Shown: positions 12,436-25,080, numbered from the stretch's first letter. The stretch is 64,000 bases of DNA from Diphasiastrum complanatum (GCA_029204225.1 CM055098.1:4958107-5022106), one strand, 5' to 3'. A program made the numbers and translations. The notes: generated by a model not told the origin, from the letters alone.

Positions 12436-14400
12436 GTGTTTTAGTACCTAGTCGCGATATGGGAAAAGAAAACCATCTGATCAAATGTGGAGTATTTTGG
12501 AAAATTTTGAGGTTTAATCTAGATCTCAATGTGGTATCTCAATATTTACAAAATCAAAGGCCCTCAAATTTATTTCTCGCTTTCTTAATTAATTCTTTAC
12601 TTCTTAGTAATTTCTCAAATATATGAAATCAGACTAGTTTATATGATTCTTTACAGCATGAAGTTATTCTTCTGAAAGACTGTTATATCATATGAATTAC
12701 TACTTGTGTAAATAGAATTGGAATTTAGATAAATTCCAAGATTAAAGTGTTTCAATTTTGTAAACCTAGAATATCTCTTTTTTGCATAAATGGATTTCGA
12801 TAGAATGGTAGTTTATGTCGCTCAGGTTGAAAATATTTCAAGGAAAAGTCATGTTTGTAATAGAGTGATTCCTTTAGTGGAATGCTCTTATTACTGAATT
12901 TTTCATGGACTTGGATATTTTCATATATCATCCTTCCAGTTAACTTTTATTGAAATTTATAATTTCTTTTAAGGGAGGGGTGAAGTGGTGGGATAAAATT
13001 CTATTTGAAAATCTGTAGGTTGCATAGTTTTCGGAAGAAAACAAGTTGTGGTATAGAAATGAGATTTGGTCTAAAAGTAAATTTGGATAGATTCAGAGTA
13101 AGATACCTAATTGGAACTTTTTGAATAAGAGAAATTCTCTAGGGATTGTGTGGACAATTTGTATCTAGAACAGGTTTGAAATTTGAATCATCATCTATAA
13201 GTAGTACAGTAAAAGGTCAAAGGTTACTAATTCCATTTTGATTGGAATAGAAGTAAGTTTGATCAGAATTTAAGTCTGAGAGTTCTGTATTGGTAATACT
13301 AGGATCAGAGAGGAGTTGATTGAGTGAAAGAAATCATGTAATTAGAGGTAAGTTGGATTGGAAAACTGCTGAGAGAGAATGTTATTCGTCTCTGAGATTT
13401 TTTGGATATGTTATTTACTCATGAGGAATAGAAATTATTTTGTAGCCGAGTTATAAGATCTCAGTGAAATATGTGAGCAACATATGTGAGTTTTGGAGGA
13501 ATCTGCCAGATAAGAATGTGTTTATGTACTGGGTCCTAGTGAGATTATTCACATATGTGCATAATTAATCTTGTATGAATCTACTGTGTAATCCTGGTTA
13601 CTAGGGTTATTTGGTGCACTTAACCTAGTTGGTAAACATGAACATATGATCAAGTATTGTTTTGACAGATACTTGCATAGTTAACGAATCCTTCTATGGA
13701 AGATTTATGAGTTAACTAACAAATGATTTGGTTGAGGATCTAAATGTGGTGTTATACTAGTATAATTGAATTCTTCACCTAGACATTTGAGATTTCTAAA
13801 TCATTGGCAATTAACTTGAGTAGTTGATTACTCTAGGATGAAGTTAATTGGTAAAACGATCAGTGTGATATGGATTCACCAGGAACTGATGGTTTTTTGA
13901 ATTATTTCAATGTCTTTATGTGTGTTACTCGCAGAATTCATCTTTACACAAAAAAAATTTATTACATTATTTACAGTTATCTTAACAGAGACTACATTCA
14001 GGCTCCAGGGATCACTGCAAAATCAAAGAAGCATTTCATTAGATATATAATACAGTAATTAGATATAACCTTAAACATACAAATCACAAGGGGTAAATAA
14101 ACCAGCATACTTGGTATGATCTGGCACTATTAGAAACATAAAAACTATAGAGCACCCACCAAAAAGACACTATGTCAAAGTGTCGTTGTTATCCTTGATG
14201 GACTGCCTAAAAAAATTGCTGAGAAGACAAACTTCTCTCCTTGAATCATTTGTAATATCAAATTGTAGGAGGGGGAGACCCGCCTCTATCACTGGATCAT
14301 TGATAGAAGTCCTCCCGTCCTTCAATTGAATACAGTCAAGGATCCTAAAATTATGGCTAAGGTTCTTTTGTGAAAAGAAATGGCACGTCGATATTTATCT
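12436..14400. other. AT-rich spacer, nothing recognised
   Basis: No coding region, RNA gene or repeat partner was recognised. The 62-codon frame at 13870-14058 has no family resemblance. By position this should be downstream (pol side) of the minus-strand gypsy element at 14.4-18.5 kb, but no reverse transcriptase or integrase motifs are visible, so that part has been deleted or replaced. Confidence 0.35.
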
Positions 14401-14449
14401 ACAGCTTCAGATATATCTTTCTCAAATTTTAAATAATCTTTTTACAGAA

Positions 14450-16230
14450 AATACAAACAACAGGGCCTTTGACTTGAAGTAGTGTCGGTTCCTTGGCATG
14501 ATGGCTGAAACTTCTGTGGCTAGAGGTACTGCAGATTTTATCTTGGGTTGAGCAGCTTCCTCTGCTTGTGCTTCCTGTATCCAATGGCAGATTCTCTGAT
14601 ATTATCGTCCTTCTTTCCTTGGAGTTAGGATATGGTCCTGTCGTCGAAGGCTTCAGCCATTGATATTGATGGTGGTGGTGGTGGTTCTCCCCCTTCCGTT
14701 CCTATGCTCATATGACTGCTAGCACGAGAATATGAATAAGATGAGAGGTTTGTGGTGACCTTCTTGGAGCAGATGTTGATTGTAGTGTAATCAAATTCAA
14801 TGGTGCATTGGCTCTAGGTCTTAATGGGCTATTCTTGTAGCAAGGCTCATAACCACACTCTCGGCATAAGGGTGTATACATGCCCTTGTGGGGACATTCA
14901 ATGATTCTATGCCCTTTTCCGCATCCTAGTAGCCGTAGATTCTTCCACCTTGGCGTTGGGGTTGGGCAGCGTATGTAGCAAAGTACTCATTGATTGCTGG
15001 ATCAACGTATGGCTCAGGTCCATACCACTAATGTTGCTCAAGTTGGGGTGGAACGTCTGCTGCTGCTAGGTTCACTTGGGCCACCTAATTGTTAGCTAGC
15101 CCTAGTGGGGCTAGTAATGTCATGTGTTATTGGTTCATTGGTGCTCCAAATCACGGTGCCGCATTAGGTGCCCCCTGATGGTAAAGATGAGAGGTATGGA
15201 ATTGAACCCTCTTTTGTTTCATGTGATGATGCATTCACAAATTACAATACCAATGTGTCAATTTGAGATTTTGCTTCAACACTAGACACTCATTGGCTGT
15301 AGGGTTTTGGGTGAGAACTAGACGCCATACATTCTCTCTTCGTGGGTAATGTAGTTCATTCTGATCTGGCATTGCAAATGAAGTCATGACAACACTCTGC
15401 AAAACTTTCATTTTATGATCAAACTTGGTTGTAAGTTGTTCGACCTATTGTTTGTGAAGTTTGCTAATTTGTTCCATCAGCAGATTGTTTGATATATTGG
15501 AAGCGTTGGAGGTTGATGCAATCGAGGGGGTGGGATGATGGATCGTTGGGTAATTATGGCTTGAATAATCATTTGATCCTTCATCTTCCTCTCTAATAGC
15601 ATCCTCCATGGCTTTCTACAATGTAGCATACTGCTCCCAGCGTTGAAGCTCTCTTTTGATGCTTCGTGGTAATCATGCTAGGAACCACATGATCAGCGCA
15701 TGATCAGGAGTCAGGGCCGTGTTGCACTCGAATCATAAATGCTTGGCCCGTTCTATGTATTCCCCAAACTCTTTCTCTCTTTCTCATCTTGATTTTGCTC
15801 AATAGGAGAAATGCGTCTTCCATAAACTTCCTTGGTTTAAAGTGGATGATTAAGACCACTTTAACCCCTTCCCATGTGGCCTTTTGTGATTTTGGCCCTA
15901 TTTTCATAGTTTATCCTCAATATCCCTCTGCTCCTTGCTATGATTGGCCTGAAATTTTCATTGTAGATGGATTTGGGACAAATCTAGCAACTGATTATAT
16001 TTGTGAAGGTTCATCATGCGAGGATTGGTTGTGCGAGGGTTCTCTATACTGTTTTGCAGACAAAAACCCTGATATCTTGAGATCTGCTGGGAACTCACTA
16101 TCGCTCTCTTAACTAAAGTTGGATCTGAGGTAGACCTGGTTTGGTATGAAGTTTTGAAGGCTAACTCTCGTAGATCTAGAAGTAAAAAATGTCTGAGGAG
16201 GTTTTTGATCACTTTTTGGCTCACAGATTC
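14450..16230 (-). pseudogene. gag: Ty3/gypsy gag, decayed
   Basis: This is the capsid/nucleocapsid gene of a minus-strand LTR retrotransposon. The frame at 15907-15704 reads through AFLLLSKIKMRKRERVWG and continues, with stops, into a stretch around IKRELQRWEQYA and AIREEDEGSND. That matches the gag of the element at 45.0-46.3 kb, which reads IKRELKRHNEYA and TIREDDEDSND. Further left, near 14950-14880, is a zinc-knuckle remnant, GCGKGHRIIECP, in which the first Cys is lost, followed by a second Cys-rich patch. It has several stops and frameshifts and no intact start. Primer-binding site and LTR lie upstream (to the right), consistent with gag being the first gene. No pol follows within the window. 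Confidence 0.75.
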
Positions 16231-17065
16231 ATTAATTCTTCATATTAACTCTCGCAGACCTTGTCTTTGATAGAAAATAATTTTTTTGAGCTCAATGGAC
16301 CATTTGCAAAGGTTACGTCTGCAAGGGTTATCTGATTATGAGTTTTTTTCAATTTTCATGGCACTTGGAACTCTCTTACAGTTCATTGGAGCAAGATTAA
16401 CTCTCGAAGTCTTGTTTGTAAGCTAATCTCATCATGAGAAAGTTCAGTAGGGGAGGCGAGAGTTAATTGCAATATAAAATCAAGATTTTAGGGTCTGTGA
16501 GAATTCCAGTTGAAAAATGGCTCTTTTTGAACTTTTGGAACTCTCACAGGGCCTCTTACACTGCAAGAGAATTCTCGCAGACTCATCTGTAAGCTTTTTC
16601 AGAGAGATCTAGCTTCAGTAGGAGTGGCGAGAGTTACTGAGCAGTTTTGTGATTTTTTTGGTTTTTATAGGTGTTTTTTGAATTTTGTTTTGGATTTTTG
16701 CACTTTTTTGAAATCTGTTGGAAAGTAACTCTTGCAGGCTTCTATGCAGGACTAGGACAGTGTCCTCAGCCTATTGCCAGTCGTGCGAGAGTTGGTTTTT
16801 AGTGGATTGTGAGAAACCAAGTCTAATAGTATTTTTTCTCATTTTTCTCTCCAAAATGTAGATTTTATGGTTTTTTCTGGTTGGTATAGGTGGTGATGTG
16901 TCAAGCCCATTAGAGATTGTCTCAGATCTCATCTACCTCCAAACATCTCCTCCACTAGCTTCAAGAAAATCAACACTAAAAAAAATCCACTCTAAACTAC
17001 CCCAAAATGCCTTCTAACACACAAAAATAGACTAAAACAACAACTATACTAGTTAGTAATAGCTA
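16160..17065 (-). repeat. gypsy leader with iterated AACTCTCGCAG motif
   Basis: This is the untranslated leader between the primer-binding site and gag. Read on the plus strand, AACTCTCGCAG or close variants occur at about 16163, 16247, 16368, 16399, 16539, 16571 and 16727, and the reverse complement (GCGAGAGTT) at about 16457, 16627 and 16791. That is about ten sites in ~640 bases on both strands, while the DNA between sites is not repeated. Confidence 0.7.
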
Positions 17066-17083
17066 TCCCCGGCAACGACGCCA
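17066..17083 (-). promoter_or_regulatory. primer-binding site (tRNA-Asp type)
   Basis: The complement reads TGGCGTCGTTGCCGGGGA, one base from the primer-binding site used by many plant Ty3/gypsy (Tat/Athila-type) elements. It lies 17 bases inside the LTR end at 17101 and fixes the element as minus-strand. Confidence 0.75.
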
Positions 17084-17100
17084 CTTGAAGGGTCGTGGAT

Positions 17101-18498
17101 TGTTAGCCGATATTTTCGCACGAAAAATCGGGCTATTTTTAGAGCGATTTTCATATCATGTAAAACCCGGTGATTAATAGTAAAAATGGCACAAATTTGT
17201 CTATAGATATGGGTCCCAGCCCGCCCAAAAGTGGCTAGAGAAAGTTTGCGGCCATAGAAATGATTGGTAAAATATTCTACGATTTTTAAAAAAATTGGCC
17301 AGTTGTAAAAAAAATAGCCAACATGACCATGCTAAAGTTTCAACATGTACTGTGTTACTTTTACTAAAACAAATTATCAAGCATGTTGCAAGGAAACCCG
17401 GCTGCCAAAAAAATCTCAAGTCATGAGTGTCGCAAAAGACAATGCAAACAGAAAGACCAGCAATTGAAGAAGGATTTGTTCGAAAAATGGAACCGACAAA
17501 TATGGATTTAATGTCGAGAAATCACAGAAACCCTAACGACAAAGTTTGGGCAATTTATGGGCAATTAACGAGATGTGCGGGCCAAGTGGCCACCCAGGAG
17601 ACCAAAAATAAAAATGGCCAGTAGGCACAAAATATTTTGATATTTGTCTAGAAGCAATGAGAAACCCAGTCACTGTTGGAGGGTTCTATGTACACCTTCA
17701 TCTTTCTGTGGACACCTACTTTAAGCACAAATAATTAGGAGATTTCCGATGGATTTCTATCCACGATAACTTTGGGGCTTGGGGCCTATTTTCACCATTT
17801 GGTCTGGCAAAGATCTTCCAAACAATGAAAGAAAAAGCACCTAATTCATGACTTGGGGGCTTATGCGGCACAACCGGTTCCACTTTCACACATGATGTAT
17901 ATCTTTAAGTTTAATATTATCGCTGAAAATAGGAACTAGATGTGGAATGAGTATTCACTTTGTTAGTCCTTATAGTTGGTGGTTAGTAGTTTCATGTTGT
18001 AGCATGTGTAATTCTAAGTTTATGCGTCGTGACGTAGTGGAACATGTGTTTTAGGACATGATGGAATGATCATATTGTTTTTCCTTGTATTATACGATGT
18101 GTATGTGGTAACGCACCAGTTTGAAGCTTTGCCTAGATTGGAACCACACTGCATCATGAGTTTTTTTTTTTTGCGCATCTTGCTATTTGCAACAAGTCAT
18201 AAAGCTCGACCTCTTTGAAACACAACAGCACGCCGCCCACCAAACGTGGCCGAAATACGCCACCTTGGTTAAGTGTTGCACTAGTCACACTCGTCGTCGG
18301 AAATGCCTAGCGAAATACCTAGGCTCGCAGACGGTCAGCGCAATACCGCCGCTTATCAAACAAGCGGTAGGTATATTTTGCAACCCACGAGGACTTACAA
18401 GACAGTTGAGAGACACATACAAATTTGACGAGCATTGATATTTTAAGATCTCTTCCCATATGCGCTATAGTCATTGATGGACAATAATGATTCTTACA
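17101..18498 (-). mobile_element. LTR of minus-strand gypsy element (family A)
   Basis: In element orientation it starts TGTAAGAA at 18498 and ends CTAACA at 17101, the expected TG...CA termini, and the primer-binding site follows. It is homologous to 61440-64000 (opposite strand) at both ends: the first ~300 bases match 61440-61775, and the last ~550 match the right end of the window. It also matches 28810-29500. Compared with the 61.4-kb copy it lacks about 1.1 kb in the middle (between roughly 17650 and 18187). This is the 5' LTR; no 3' LTR partner was found to the left. Confidence 0.65.
18187..18440 (-). other. conserved hairpin-rich block in LTR
   Basis: A GC-richer block shared with 61500-61775. 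It contains stem-loops GTGGC-CGAAATAC-GCCAC (18246-18263), GCCTAG-CGAAATAC-CTAGGC (18305-18324) and CCGCTT-ATCAAAC-AAGCGG (18349-18367), written on the plus strand. Two different stems enclose the same 8-base loop. In the other copy the second hairpin has a paired base change that keeps the stem. Confidence 0.6.
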
Positions 18499-21079
18499 AG
18501 CATGGATTACGGGCACGTTAAGACTGAAATTTTCATTTGCATAATGTGATCGGTTTTTTTAATCCTAAAGACAATAAACAAAAGATTGAACCTTATAATC
18601 TATATTTTCATCTCTTCATGCACATTTACATGAGTCACGAATTATTGTCCTAACAACATATAATGAGAATGGATTGGTACTTGAATAAAAAATCTTCAAC
18701 ATAAAGGCAATAAATATTCATCTTATATCGAGGATTCTGTATATTGCAGTTTTTTTGTGGGCACATGCGTGTATGTGCGTGTAGGGGGTGTGTATGTGCG
18801 TGTGCGGGTGTGGTCATCTCACCACCTCATGTGATGAAAGTTCAATGTGTAGTCTCAAATTAGTACTAGGCATTGCAACTTGTGTGTCGGGTGCATTCAC
18901 AATCCCTTTGACAACACCTCCAACCTTTTCAAGATAAACTTAATTAAGCCTTCATCTTTACATCAAAAATAGAGACATAAGCCACATTCATCGCATTTCA
19001 CATTAACCCAAAAGTTGCAGTCAAAAACATCCCCCGATTTCTTTGAATGACACATCTTCTTGGTTGGCTTAAGAGCCAAGCTTTCCCCAGGTTGTTCTAT
19101 ATGAGCCTGGAGTTCTTAAGGACAAGATGGAAATGTCGCAAGCCACTGTTTAGAAGTATGCTTATGCAGTAAGATGGACCCAAAGTATCAGATAATTTAA
19201 TAAAGACAAGTAGAAAGGATAAACATAATAGCAAGCTTAATTTGTTAATTTAGTAGATGAAAATATTTGAGTGCGATCTTCGCTCTTGAGCATTCAACTT
19301 GAAGCAAAAGAGAAAAGTATATTTGACAAGGAACTTTCAAAAAGGATACTTTTTTTGGAGTGCTAAAGCATATGTAATATGGGAAATTAGCATCTTGAGA
19401 TGTAGTGTTGCCATCAGGGCTCCTTGTTTGCCTAATCTCACTAGCATTCTATCGGATGTGTGCAATGGAATATTATTTCACGGCAAAGAAGACAGGCAAT
19501 AAGTTAAAGCTTTTTAAATGCAGTGACTATAGGATGGAGAAAGCAGAGAGATCTGCATACCTGTGCGGTCAAATTTGTGTAATTGGCATCATAACAGACT
19601 TGCTGGTCCATTTGAGCAGATAATACTCTTCAATGTTGCTGCTTATTAGAAAATATGAATAGTGGGTGAGAAAAACATTTAATATTTCCTATTCGAAGTT
19701 AGGATGTTTCTTGTGTTTACACACTAAAAATCAAGCATGCGAAACCTTTGCTGACGATATTTTTCAAAGGCAGACGGAGGAAGCAGAGATTTGCATGCCT
19801 CTAAGGACAAGTTTGTGTACTTTGCCCATTTGGGTAAGTTCTTCATTATGTTGCTGGTTATATATGAGTTTGAAAGCCACAATAACAAATTTTATATTTG
19901 CTATTGGCAGCTGGGAAGTTTTTCAGGTTTGAATTCCAGTTCAAGCATATAAAATTCATAAGATGGTGTCGTAGCAGATCATTTCAAGGGGACTATAGCA
20001 GGCCATATGTACTTTTTCCAGTCTGGCAGCAAGCACAACTCGTTGTAAGCCTGCAGAGTTTACGTGACCTTTTGGAAACAAAAGTAAATCATAAATGGCT
20101 GCAGCAGTCTGCAGTTCCATACCCTTTCGCATCATGAATAGTAGCACTTGACCAGATTCAAATGAGTTTTCTGCTTAGTTTCAGGCCACAAACCTAGAAC
20201 TGTTCAAATTCATAGAACAGAGACTGGATTGATAGGAGCACGCAGCACCAATTTAAGAAAAAATCTGAAAGAAACAAAAAAATTCAGTAGTAAATAAGCT
20301 TTACAACTTTTACAAACTCGAAGGCCGAGACAAAGTTGAAAGCCATGCCTGGATAGATGTTCAACCTTCCCCATGTTGAATAGCCTTTTTAATACAAAAC
20401 TCCAATTGCAAAAAAAAGAGCTTCTCTGGTTTCAGTATCTGTCTAATATAACAGAAACATCATCCAAACACAAAAAACAAAATCAATCCAAATATCTACA
20501 AATGCCCTGATTTCTTTTGAAAATTACAAAGCAAAACTGCATAGCTAAGAAAATGCTTCCAACTTTCAAGAAGAAATCTTTAGATTCTACATCCTTTACA
20601 AACTTACTATTCTCATCCCAGCACTCGATCTTGGCTGCCTTGCAAAAACTAGTAACCATTCCCAATGACATCCAGTAAAATCACTAACCAAGAAAAATAC
20701 CTCCAAAATTCAAATGAAAGAATAGTTTCTTGCATTGTCTTTGAATAGAGGCCTTTTGGACTAATTAGACTGAAGACAACCTGAGGAACCAAAGTGCCAG
20801 CTTATCTTTGCACTTTTAAATGACAAGAAACGCCTCGGGCAATTGTTAATCCATTCTTCAAAAAAAAATCTGTGTTGCCTTGCCCTTCTTAAGATAGCAT
20901 GAATGCAGCCAGAAAAGAGAACTAGTTTTCTTATCTTCACCAATTCTTTGGGCCTATCTATACCCCGTAAGAACTTGTCCTTCCTAGCTCGATGAAGCCT
21001 GGATTCAGGTAGCCCCTCATACAAGTGTTGCCAGTGAGGTACAACAAACTAGGCTCATTTTCACAAAATATTTGATGTA
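18499..21079. other. spacer; short GT-rich minisatellite, no gene supported
   Basis: At 18758-18813 there is a GT-rich degenerate minisatellite (GTGTATGTGCGTGT units). The remaining ~2.3 kb has many open frames below 90 codons on both strands (for example 19299-19502, 19666-19932 and 20761-21024 minus). None carries a motif I recognise. Confidence 0.35.
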
Positions 21080-21806
21080 TATAACATTGTAGGTTACATT
21101 GACAACATTGTCAATGCTTGCAAGCCTGGTGCTCAACTTCTTACTCTTGTTGCCATCATCAATCTTCTCAAGATTGTTCTAACAATTTTGAGATCTAGTA
21201 ATGTTGGTGGCCCTGATAAGATCTCAAGAATGTTTATACAATTCCTAATGTTTTTATTGAACAGCTTGAACCTCCTATCAAGCAGATCCAGGTACATATT
21301 TATAGCACAGCCTGGGGAAGCATACGTCCAAAGGGTATCTGACTTTATGTTCCAGGCTTTCAAACAGTGCAATATATTGCCAAACCATTCTAGGGTCATA
21401 TTCTTAGGTCATATTGCTAGCTGTAAGAATTTTGCTGTGAGCGAAAACATCGGCCAGTTTAGTGAACTTGCTGTTGCCCGATGGTTTCAGCAACTAGCTA
21501 AATATTCCAAATTCCCACAGTTAGATTAGGGGTCTGTTGGTAAAATATTTGCACTTGATAGCTATGGTGCAATGCCCAACTACGGTGTCCTGTTTATACA
21601 TTTTTTCTACCCTCTCCAGTTTTGGTCCACCTGCAGCAGCCACACCCTGCCCCTTCTTCATTTCAAAAAGTTACTACTCCCCTTCTGCGCATGGTAATCT
21701 GGACACAGATTATAACAAGGTTGTGAACAAAAATAATCAACTCCAAGTAGAATTGCAACTATTGGGGTTTACTGTGCAGTTCCCAAGTTCCCAACTCTTA
21801 TGTTGA
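21080..21806 (+). pseudogene. unrecognised coding-like region
   Basis: A continuous plus-strand frame from about 21083 to 21529 has balanced composition and a helical, leucine-rich character (NIVNACKPGAQLLTLVAIIN, then GGPDKISRMFIQFLMFLL). After a stop at 21527-21529 the reading resumes in the same frame (21537-21806). This looks like a fragment of a host alpha-helical-repeat gene, but I cannot name the family. It has no clear start, intron or promoter, and a minus-strand open frame overlaps it. Confidence 0.3.
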
Positions 21807-22189
21807 TTGTGAAACCTACAAAATCAGTGGACATGCCAAGGTAGACTTATCACCTAAAACATTGACAAATGGGCTTATAATGTAACAAGGTACAATATTT
21901 GGAAGATGGATGTACCTTTAAAGAACTCTTCCTTCTTTAGAAGAATGACCTTTTTCCCCAGAACAGGACAGATCTTATAATTCGAATCTAGTGAACATTG
22001 ATATCTAGTCTTTATCTTAAGGAAATTTACTAGATGGAGGTGGTACATAAGTATTTTGCTATGTCTAACTCCTGAAACCCGAGGATCTCAGTCTAGATAC
22101 GCTTAATCTTCACAAAGGACGATTGGCACACGCTGCTTCTTCTCAAGGAACGATTTGCTTCGAATATTCTCTCCAAAGTCAAACAGATT

Positions 22190-22202
22190 GCCTCTGATAC
22201 CA
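22190..22202 (-). promoter_or_regulatory. primer-binding site (initiator tRNA-Met type)
   Basis: The complement reads TGGTATCAGAGGC, matching the TGGTATCAGAGC site complementary to plant initiator tRNA-Met that is typical of Ty1/copia elements. It sits four bases inside the adjoining LTR. Confidence 0.75.
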
Positions 22203-22205
22203 TTT

Positions 22206-22686
22206 TGTGACTAGGACGATGTTATGAACTCAATTAGAGATACGGCATCAAATGAAGCATAAAAGCAGCAAATAGCATTCACACAGCATTATCCGACTAA
22301 AAAAACTCGACAAAAATAATAGGCTGCTGATAGCTCACGCAAATCTCCTTTTAAGTCTTTAACAATGAAACGAGCTCAAGACATCAAAAGAGAAAGTAGC
22401 TAATGACACTGGACAGTCCCCAACTCCTATTTATATCAGTTTAGAAAAGTCTATAAGGGTCAAAACCACTAAACAATTTAAATGTTTCCCCCAACTGTAG
22501 TGTGCGCTTTTTCGGGTCTAATGGTTACAACACTTTATTCCTTCTTGGTACTTATAGTAGACTGGTGCTTTTGCTCAAACAAAATTTGATTCTCCTCATT
22601 AGTAGTGAGTTCAACAAGCAACAAACTTTTGTGTTGTCTCGTTTTTTTGTAATTTTTGAACTTCATAGGATATCAACATCCTAACA
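22206..22686 (-). mobile_element. copia-type 5' LTR, minus strand
   Basis: In element orientation the 481-bp LTR starts TGTTAGGATG at 22686, has a TATA box (TATAAATAG, plus-strand complement near 22428-22436), and ends CCTAGTCACA at 22206 just before the primer-binding site. The internal region should extend left from 22190, but no recognisable copia gag or pol was seen there. The matching 3' LTR is not in the window, so this is a truncated element. Confidence 0.65.
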
Positions 22687-22689
22687 AAA

Positions 22690-23280
22690 AATTGTAAGAC
22701 CTCACAAATCAACAAACTAATGTTGTGTCATATCCTTTTATCCTTTTAACTTACATGAAGCAGCACCTGGAACTGAAACAGATATAGCATTAAGAAGAAC
22801 AAGAAGATCCTTGATAGCAACATAAAGAGCACAAGCTTGCTCCTATAATAACAAAGTGTGTGCAACCACATCCAAGAAGTCCCAATTGGCCTCATCAACA
22901 GGTTGACCATCCCATCGTATTATAAATTGTAAAATCTATCCATTTTTCAGGTTGCTGGAGTGGACTTTTCATAATTTTTTCGTTTCTCGCCCGTTTTTTC
23001 TGAGATTTTGCACGAAGCTTCCTCAGAGAAAGGTGCCCTTTTCAGATCGAAAATTAGGTGGTTTTACAGCTGATTCCAGGCTGTTTTTGCTGGTTTTTTG
23101 AAAAAAATCAAATTTGTTCAATTCAGGCCAGCATATCAAGGAGCACTCTACCTATTATTTCAGTTCTATTTTCGCAATTCCTTGCATGTTGTTCATACTT
23201 CAGAAGAGTTCTTTGTTGATTTTCAAAGTACTATACATTTCCTACTTTGTGTTTATTTCTCGCCATCTTTTCCCTAATGT
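22690..23280. other. spacer/leader before gypsy remnant
   Basis: No gene is supported. From ~22930 the sequence is T-rich and may be the leader of the gypsy remnant that follows, since gag-like coding begins at 23288. No 5' LTR of that element was identified. Confidence 0.3.
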
Positions 23281-23287
23281 GTCCATC

Positions 23288-25080
23288 ATGGCCAATGACC
23301 ATGTCGATATTCCTCTTAGCCCTCCAGTTGCCCTCCAATCGCCACCTGCTAGCCCTATCCCTAGCCTGGACCATAATCCAAATATGGTGACTACGAGTTC
23401 GCCTGCAGGTGTTTCTCCGTATATGCAAGCTCGCATGGACAATATGGAGAGGACCATGGCAAAGATGTGAGCGATGCTTTCGACTGTGGCTGGAAGTTAT
23501 GCGTCATCTTCCTATATGCTCCACCATATCCATATCCTTTTTCGTCTCCTTCTATACGTCCTATGTATCCTTCGCCCTATCCTGAGGGGATTTCGATTGA
23601 TCCAGCCAAGGTGGTTGTGGTTAAAAAGTGGCCGAAGCTTGCTGATATACCCCAATTACAATTCTTCTTGGGCTTTTGTAAGTTCGTGGATACTGCATCG
23701 GATGAGCTTTACTATAGTTGACAGTGATTTCATGGAGGAGATCAAGAGGGCTCAACAAAAGGACCCACATTGTCACCGTGTGTGGCCTGACGCGCACAAG
23801 ATAGTCGACCGAACAGAAAAGTCAGCTTCGCCTGTCACTTCTGTAGGGACACACTTGTACGTATCTAACATACACCGTGAAGGAAGGTATGTTGTTAAGA
23901 AATGGAAAGCTTTTCGTTCCAAACATGAAGGATCTTCGTCGTAAGATACTTCATGAATGCCATGATAGTCCCTACGCAGGGTACCCTACAAGACCAATGA
24001 GCTTGTAATAAGGCATTATTTTTTGCCACGATTGTAGCAAAATGTAAGAGAGTACGTCCGGCGTTGGACGGCTTGTCAAGTTAACAAGGCCAAGAGAGTA
24101 AGTCCTCCGAGCTTGCTACATCCTCTTGAGATACCTACAAGAAGGTGGGAAAGCATCTCTATGGATTTTATTGTTCATCTACCTAGGACCCCAGCTAGGT
24201 ATAACTCCATCATGATAGTAATAGACAAGTTTTCCAAGATGGCCCATTTCATTGCAACGACCAAGAAGGTCACAGCCCCGCAAGTAGCAGAGTTGTTTAT
24301 CCAAAATGTGGTCAGGTTGCATGGACTTCCGGAGTCTATTGTGTCTAACAAGGATCCCAAGTTTACGGGTAATTTCTGGACAGAGGTGTTTGCCAAGCTG
24401 GGACCACAATTGCGGATGAGTAGTACGGAGCATCCTCAGACGGATGGCTAGACAAAGAGGGTTGATCAGATCTTGGAAGACATGCTTCACGCATATGTTA
24501 GTGGTACACAAACAGACTAGGTGAATCACTTACCCTTAGTAGAATTTGCCTACAACAATAGAAGACATGAGTCCATAGGATTGAGCCCTTTTTTAACTCA
24601 ACTATGGTTATAGGCCAGATAGCCCAGTTACCATAGGGATTCCTCGAAAGGTGGCAGTGCTGCAAAGTTTTTAACCCAAATGCAATAGGGGTTAGAGACG
24701 GCACGAGCTAACCTATCTAAGGCAGTGGCTAGGGCAGAAAGCTAGTCTCGTGAGAACTCTATCGAGAATTTGAGATAGGAGATTGGGTATATTTACTAGT
24801 CCCTTTCAAGTCGAAGGTGCTACACACAAGAAAGTGTGCCAAGATATCTCCTAGGCATTGTGGACCAAGGTGCATCTAGTGTTTCATGCTAGCAAACTCA
24901 AGCGATGTTTGCCTGATGGCAATAACTTTGTAGAAGGTGTTGTGTCTCTGGAGGAGAAAGACACTACAGGTTATGGGCCAAAGAAAGTTCTAGATCGGAT
25001 GGAGCAACGATTATGGAATTGTATCCTCCAGGAGTATCTAGTGACTTTGAAAAGGCATCTATTGTCAGATGCTACCTGAG
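23288..25080 (+). pseudogene. pol: Ty3/gypsy gag-pol remnant (chromovirus-like), inactive
   Basis: It starts with a proline-rich gag-like N-terminus (MANDHVDIPLSPPV) and jumps near 23640 into the reverse transcriptase/RNase H boundary (LQFFLGFCKFVD), so most of gag, protease and RT is deleted. Integrase follows. The core contains SMDFIVHLPRT and FSKMAHFIA, but the second catalytic region reads SNKDPKFTG, with Asn where the catalytic Asp is normal, and the HPQTDG segment is followed by a stop and a Lys in place of the catalytic Glu. Stops continue through the C-terminus to ~25080. The sequence style matches plant chromoviruses. It is certainly inactive. Confidence 0.8.

Noticed and set aside
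18187-18440. Hammerhead or twister ribozyme in the hairpin block
   Set aside because: The CGAAATAC loop recalls the GAAA of hammerheads, but the CUGAUGA core is absent on both strands, and the twister consensus is not met.
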